Source of the DNA: Eudromia elegans
Taxonomy: Eukaryota; Chordata; Aves; Tinamiformes; Tinamidae
Direction: 5' to 3'
Length of the DNA stretch: 64,000 nt
Assembly (NCBI GenBank): GCA_003342815.1
Contig: PTEX01000049.1
Location: 1,771,810-1,835,809, forward strand
In this document: piece by piece, positions 60,034 to 64,000 of the stretch
Layout of the letters: each line of letters opens with the position of its first letter
How positions within the stretch are numbered: the stretch's first letter is position 1
Made by a program: the position numbers and the translations under genes
Notes under the pieces: generated by a model
Database searches by the model: none
Seen by the model: the letters and a program-made list of their open reading frames with translations, nothing else
What the model was told of the DNA's origin: nothing

Positions 60034-60145
60034 AGCCCTGGTGCTCCCACTGCAAGCTCCCAATGCCCCGGCATTCCCACCATGAGCTCCCAATGCCCCA
60101 GCATCCCCAGCGCAAACTCCCAGTGCTCCAGCATTCCCAACGCGG
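60034..60145. repeat. 30-bp minisatellite, about 3.7 copies
   Basis: Units of 30 bp begin at 60056, 60086 and 60116, with a partial, more diverged unit before them. Each has the pattern ctcccaatgccc, then ccagcattccca, with substitutions between copies. Read on the plus strand it encodes an accidental ten-residue repeat (SSQCPGIPTM-like), but no gene is supported there. Confidence 0.8.
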
Positions 60146-63017
60146 GGCCTAGCTCACGGCAGCGCGTTCCCATAACGGTGCTGGGAAACTCCTCAAGGAA
60201 CGCGAGCGCAGCCCGAAGCCTCCTCTCCACAAACACCCGAGCTGAAAACCAGGCTGTTCTTCCCCGTGCTCCGGGACCGGGAGCAGAGGCGAGCGCGCCC
60301 GCGGCACCGGCCGCCCTTAGTCACTCCGTTATATAAAACCCCGAGAATTTCCTCCCCTTCATCCCCCCGTGCGGGTGAGAGGCCGAGGGCCGCACGTGGA
60401 GCCAAACGCGCCGGGCTGGGGGAGCCTCCGGGCTCATGGAGGGGGGGACGTTTCCCCCCGTGCCGCAGCGCTCCGGAGGCTGGGAATGCCGTGGAGCGAA
60501 CGCGCCAGCCTCCCGGTTCACCGGGGTGCTCAACGCCCTCCAAACCGCAGTGAGGCCTCCGAGCCTCCCCGAGCGGCTGCTCGGGTTGGCAGCTCTCAAC
60601 CCGCTTTAAAAACAAGGGAAAAATATCAGATATAAAAGCCCAGGGTGCAGCCTCGCCCGGGGCTGGTGGGATCCCAAACGCTCGCCCACGCTCCGGCACG
60701 GAGAAGACTGGATCTATCCAAGCAAAGGAGCCACGGGCAGCCCTGGGTTTGGCAGCGGGATCTGCTCCCTTCCAGGGAAAGGGGAGGGAAGGGGGTTGCT
60801 GCACGAGGCTGCGGCAGAGGTTCAGGTCCCCGCACGGAAAGCGAAAGAGCCGAGCGCCGCTCGGAGCAAAACTGGAAGCGAGATCCTGCAGCAAATGCCA
60901 AGACATCTGCAGGGGGTGGGAGAGAAACGGAGAACAAAATTTCCTAAGCATCATAAAATCCCAGGCATTTCCAGAGCGGCGGCGGCGGCGCTCCCAGAGC
61001 GGGCAGGAAGCATGGAAGCGGGTCGAGACCGGAGCAGGAGGCGGGAGCCTGGATTCGGAGGGCCGGGAGCGGCCGCGCTCGCCTCGCGGAGCATCCCGGA
61101 TTTCCCGCAAGGAGATACCCGGAGCCACCTCCGAGGAAAACCGAGGCCCCGGGCGGGGATGACATAACGGCGGCGCGGGAGAAGGGGAGAGAGGGAAAGA
61201 GAAACCTTCTGGAAGCGATTAGGGCTCCCCGGCTCCAGGCTGCCCTTGGCAGGCGGCTCCCGCTCCCGCCCCGTGCCAGCCTGCCAGCGCCAAATGAGAA
61301 AAAGCTGCCGCGCGCCCCGGCGCTTGGATGAACTCCTACACAAACTTCCAGATGTGACACAACTGCCTGGAAGGGGGATCTCACAAAAGAATCTCCTGAA
61401 AGAAATAAAAAAAAAAATAAATAAATCAAGGGAATAATACAAAACGGCTCAGGCACGCAGAGCGCGCGGAGCGGCGCCGGTGTGGGATCGGGATGGGGAT
61501 GGAGCTGCCGCCGGCTCCGCTGGGAAGGGGCCCTCGGGGCTGCGCTCGCCCAGGGCAGGGTGCAAGGGGGGCACCAGGACCAGGGGCCCCCGGGTTAGGG
61601 TTAAAAGTTGCCCTCCCATCTCGTCACAGCGGTGACCGCGGGGAGGGACACGGCCCTGCCCGGAGCTGCATTTTCCTGCTGCTCCATCCCCAGCTCCGGT
61701 GGCTCGCCAAGATGGGAACACTCCTACACCCGGCCGTGGCCCTTCGCCCTCCGGGGCTCCCATTCCAGCGGGGCAGCCGAGGACCTGGCCGCCCTGCGGC
61801 TGCCGCGAGCTCCGTGCTCCGATCCCGCCCTGGTTGCTCGGCCGGGGCCACGTCTCCCACTCCAGGGTTTCATCCCAGGCAACGTGGACCCCTCTGAGCT
61901 CCAAAGGCTCCCGGACACACGGAGCCATGGGGAAGTGGTGGGCAGGAAGCGCATCCCGCTGGGATCATCTGCTCGGGGTCCCGGGGACGCGCGCTGGGAA
62001 GGAGATGTCACGTGGGGCCGACCCCGCTGCCCCTCCAGGGACCAGGACACGCACGGGCACAGCCAGCTCTGCAGGGCGGATGCGGCTCTGGGGCTAAAAA
62101 CCCAAGGCCTGGGACTTCGGAGCATTCGCTTTCCGGATCGGGACAAAGCCCGTGGCTTTTGGCTAGCGCGGAGGGACCAGGGAGGGGAGTTCAGGAAGGT
62201 CCCTCGGACCAGCCAGGAGATGCCTTGAGTTCAGACGCCACGGAGAAGCCTGACAGGCCGCGTGGCCGGGATCACCCCATCCCTGCGGACACTGCGCACC
62301 CCCCGCCCGCCCCAGGCCCTCCCATGGCCTCCGTGGGTGCCCCACGGGCCCCTCAAAGCCACCGGGAGGACCTCGACCCAGTGGCAGCGCGGGCGGGAAG
62401 GGCCAGCACAGCAGGAGGGCGCCGGGACCAGCAGCCCCAGCAGACCCCATGTCCATCCCCTCATCCACCAAACGGAAAAACGACGGGGAAGGGCAGAAGG
62501 AGGCGCCCGCGGCCCGCACGGGGGGCGGGACGGCACCAGCTGTCACCCCAGCCCTCGGACGCAGCCCGGCGGCGTCACCGTCACGGTGCCCATTAGCGGG
62601 CACAGGGTCACCGTGCCCGAAGCACAACCGGGCGCCCGGAGGGGCTTCTCCCGACGGGAAGGGATGAGCAACCGACGGCGCCGGGATGCAGCGGGGACGC
62701 GAAGCCGCCAGCAGCCGCCTCTCCCAGCTGCAGCCTCAATTACTCCCTCCTCCCTTCTTTTAATTATCATTAAATAAGCTCGCCCGATTCTGGGTCAGTG
62801 ACCCTCACAGCAGAGCGGCGCGCGGCCCCGCGAGCTGCTGCCCGCACTGGGAGGAGCCGGGACCGGGGCCGACCCTCGCTCCCCCATGGGAGCGTCTGCC
62901 ACAGCGGCCCCCCGAGCCCCACTCGCTTCCCCAGACCCCGAGCTCACCTCCTCGTAGGGGGAGACGCATTTCAAGACGTTATTCGGGGTGTTGTTTACCC
63001 AAAGCAATTAGAAAGGT

Positions 63018-63035
63018 GCAGGTGTTAACACCTGC
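63018..63035. promoter_or_regulatory. Perfect 18-bp palindrome with two E-boxes
   Basis: gcaggtgttaacacctgc is its own reverse complement. It contains CAGGTG and CACCTG (ZEB/Snail-type E-boxes) around GTTAAC. An AP-1/MAF-like site, TGACTCAGC, lies 50 bp away at 63085-63093. A role in regulating CACNA1G is inference. Confidence 0.4.
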
Positions 63036-63379
63036 TTCCCGGCTGCCTCGTTAGGAGAGGGGGAAAAAAGGACAGGGAAAGTTTTGACTCAGCAATTGCA
63101 CACAATGTTAATAGGAACGCACCGACTCGCAGCCTGTCATTGATATCTCTTCCCAGAGCAGAAGAGCCTCAGAAAGTTTCAGTGTTCCCTCAGACGCTTA
63201 AATAAATGCAGCTCCGAGCTGGTACAAATGATATGAGGGAACCGCCGCGAGGACGCAGGCCTGGGAAGCAAAATCTCAGTTTTCCCTCCTGGGGGACATT
63301 TTAGGAAAGGAAACAGGCTGTTTCCCAGCAAATCGGTGCCAAAGCCCTGGCAAAACAGCGCTCCCAACTCCAGCAGCAC

Positions 63380-63960
63380 TCACCGCGCCGGCCCCATCCC
63401 GGCTGCCGCGCCGGCACCCGGAGGGGAGCAGGGGGAGCTGCCCGGCCCCACGGAGCGCGTCCCGCCGTTCCCACGGGGCTCCCGCGCCAGATGTGGGGCC
63501 GCTTCCCGTCCGCGCTCGGCTGCCTCGTGCGCAAGAGCCGCCGGGACCCGATAACTTCTCCGGCGCCCGGGCGGGGGCCGCCTCCCCCGCGCCAGCCCCC
63601 GCGGGAGCCGCAGGGCCGCCTCTCGCTGCCGTCGGGTGCTCGGGGTCTCCTTCTTCCTGCAGACCGAGCAGGCGAGCGGAGCAGCCCCGGCAGAGCCGCC
63701 CAGCCAGCGCTGGTGGCGGCTCAACTCCGAGGGAGGCTCCGAGACCGCGGCACGAAGCGGTTTTCCTATTGTCTCCTCGCGGGGAGCTCCAAGTTGACGA
63801 GCGCAGCGGAGCCGCAGCCCCGGGCGCCAGCCGGGCACCCCCCGGGCGTGTGGGGCCCACGGAGCCCCCAGCCCCGCGCGGTGCCCGGACCCCCCAGCAC
63901 GGAGCATCCCCGGGCGGCAGCCGCGAGCGGGGCCTTCCCACCGCCCCGCGCACAGGGGAT
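63380..63960 (-). promoter_or_regulatory. CpG-dense block, possible CpG island or alternative first exon
   Basis: Dense CpG with GC-box-like runs. On the minus strand it ends in an ATG (63397-63395) followed by GGGCCGGCGCG and a consensus donor GTGAGT after 63384. Such a layout is typical of a first exon in a CpG island. The 14 coding bases would leave the phase exon 2 needs, but exon 2 has a U12-type AC acceptor, so joining the two would be unorthodox. No transcript evidence is available. Confidence 0.35.
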
Positions 63961-64000
63961 TATTTTGGGATCCTGGAGGCAGGCAGCAAAGCAACCCCCC

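Larger units (their letters stand above)
45937..64000 (-). other. 3' part of intron 1 (over 18 kb), GC-rich
   Basis: No sequence resembling the Cav3.1 N terminus (the segment before IS1) occurs on the minus strand, so exon 1 should lie beyond 64,000. Most of the stretch is GC- and CpG-rich, which leaves long accidental ORFs on both strands (for example 46559-47791 minus, 410 codons) with low-complexity Pro/Arg/Ala/Gly composition and no domains. Embedded features are a SINE relic near 52.6 kb, a GAG run, a minisatellite at 60.0 kb, a palindrome at 63.0 kb and a CpG-dense block from 63.38 kb. Confidence 0.7.

Noticed and set aside
63276..63953. 225-codon minus-strand ORF at the right edge, considered as CACNA1G exon 1
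   Set aside because: It lacks any resemblance to the Cav3.1 N terminus and has no ATATCC-type donor; it is better explained by the CpG-dense sequence.
1..64000. CRISPR array, operon, phage, integron or other prokaryotic system
   Set aside because: The window is a spliced vertebrate gene; no repeat-spacer arrays or prokaryotic gene organisation are present.

Overview
This is vertebrate nuclear DNA, most likely from a bird. It is GC-rich, carries few recent transposons, and has introns that are compact compared with mammals. The only gene I can support is the middle of CACNA1G (Cav3.1, the T-type calcium channel alpha-1G subunit), on the minus strand. Seventeen coding exons lie between 45,936 (5') and 2,509 (3'), about 3.6 kb of coding sequence. 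Every junction is phase-consistent and the reading frame is unbroken. They run from transmembrane segment IS1 to the start of domain III. By position they should be exons 2-18; exon 1 and the rest of domains III-IV plus the C terminus lie outside the window.

Layout, from the 5' end of the gene (right) to the 3' end (left). 64,000-45,937: more than 18 kb of the first intron, GC- and CpG-rich, ending in an unusual AC acceptor with a U12-type branch site. 45,936-35,322: domain I (IS1 to the selectivity filter and start of IS6). 33,470-31,087: end of IS6, the long I-II linker with gating brake and poly-histidine tract, and IIS1. 19,722-17,156: rest of domain II. 11,120-3,588: II-III linker. 2,632-2,509: IIIS1. 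The largest internal intron (19,723-31,086, 11.4 kb) splits domain II between S1 and S2.

The paralogue call rests on Cav3.1-type features: Gln (not the Cav3.2 His) in the IS3-S4 DLQN motif, the His9 tract of the I-II linker, and the II-III linker motifs [18 protein letters not shown] and [10 protein letters not shown]. The filter glutamates of domains I and II are present, as expected for the T-type EEDD filter.

Besides the channel I see a strong candidate for an unannotated 33-nt (or 45-nt) in-frame microexon between exons 8 and 9, a second weaker 51-nt candidate, several AT-rich homeodomain-motif islands that look like conserved enhancers, a perfect 19-bp hairpin, a 30-bp minisatellite, decayed SINE copies, and a CpG-dense block at the right edge. 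Single ambiguous bases (n) occur only in the first ~12.3 kb. I found no second protein-coding gene, no RNA gene, and no bacterial or viral system.
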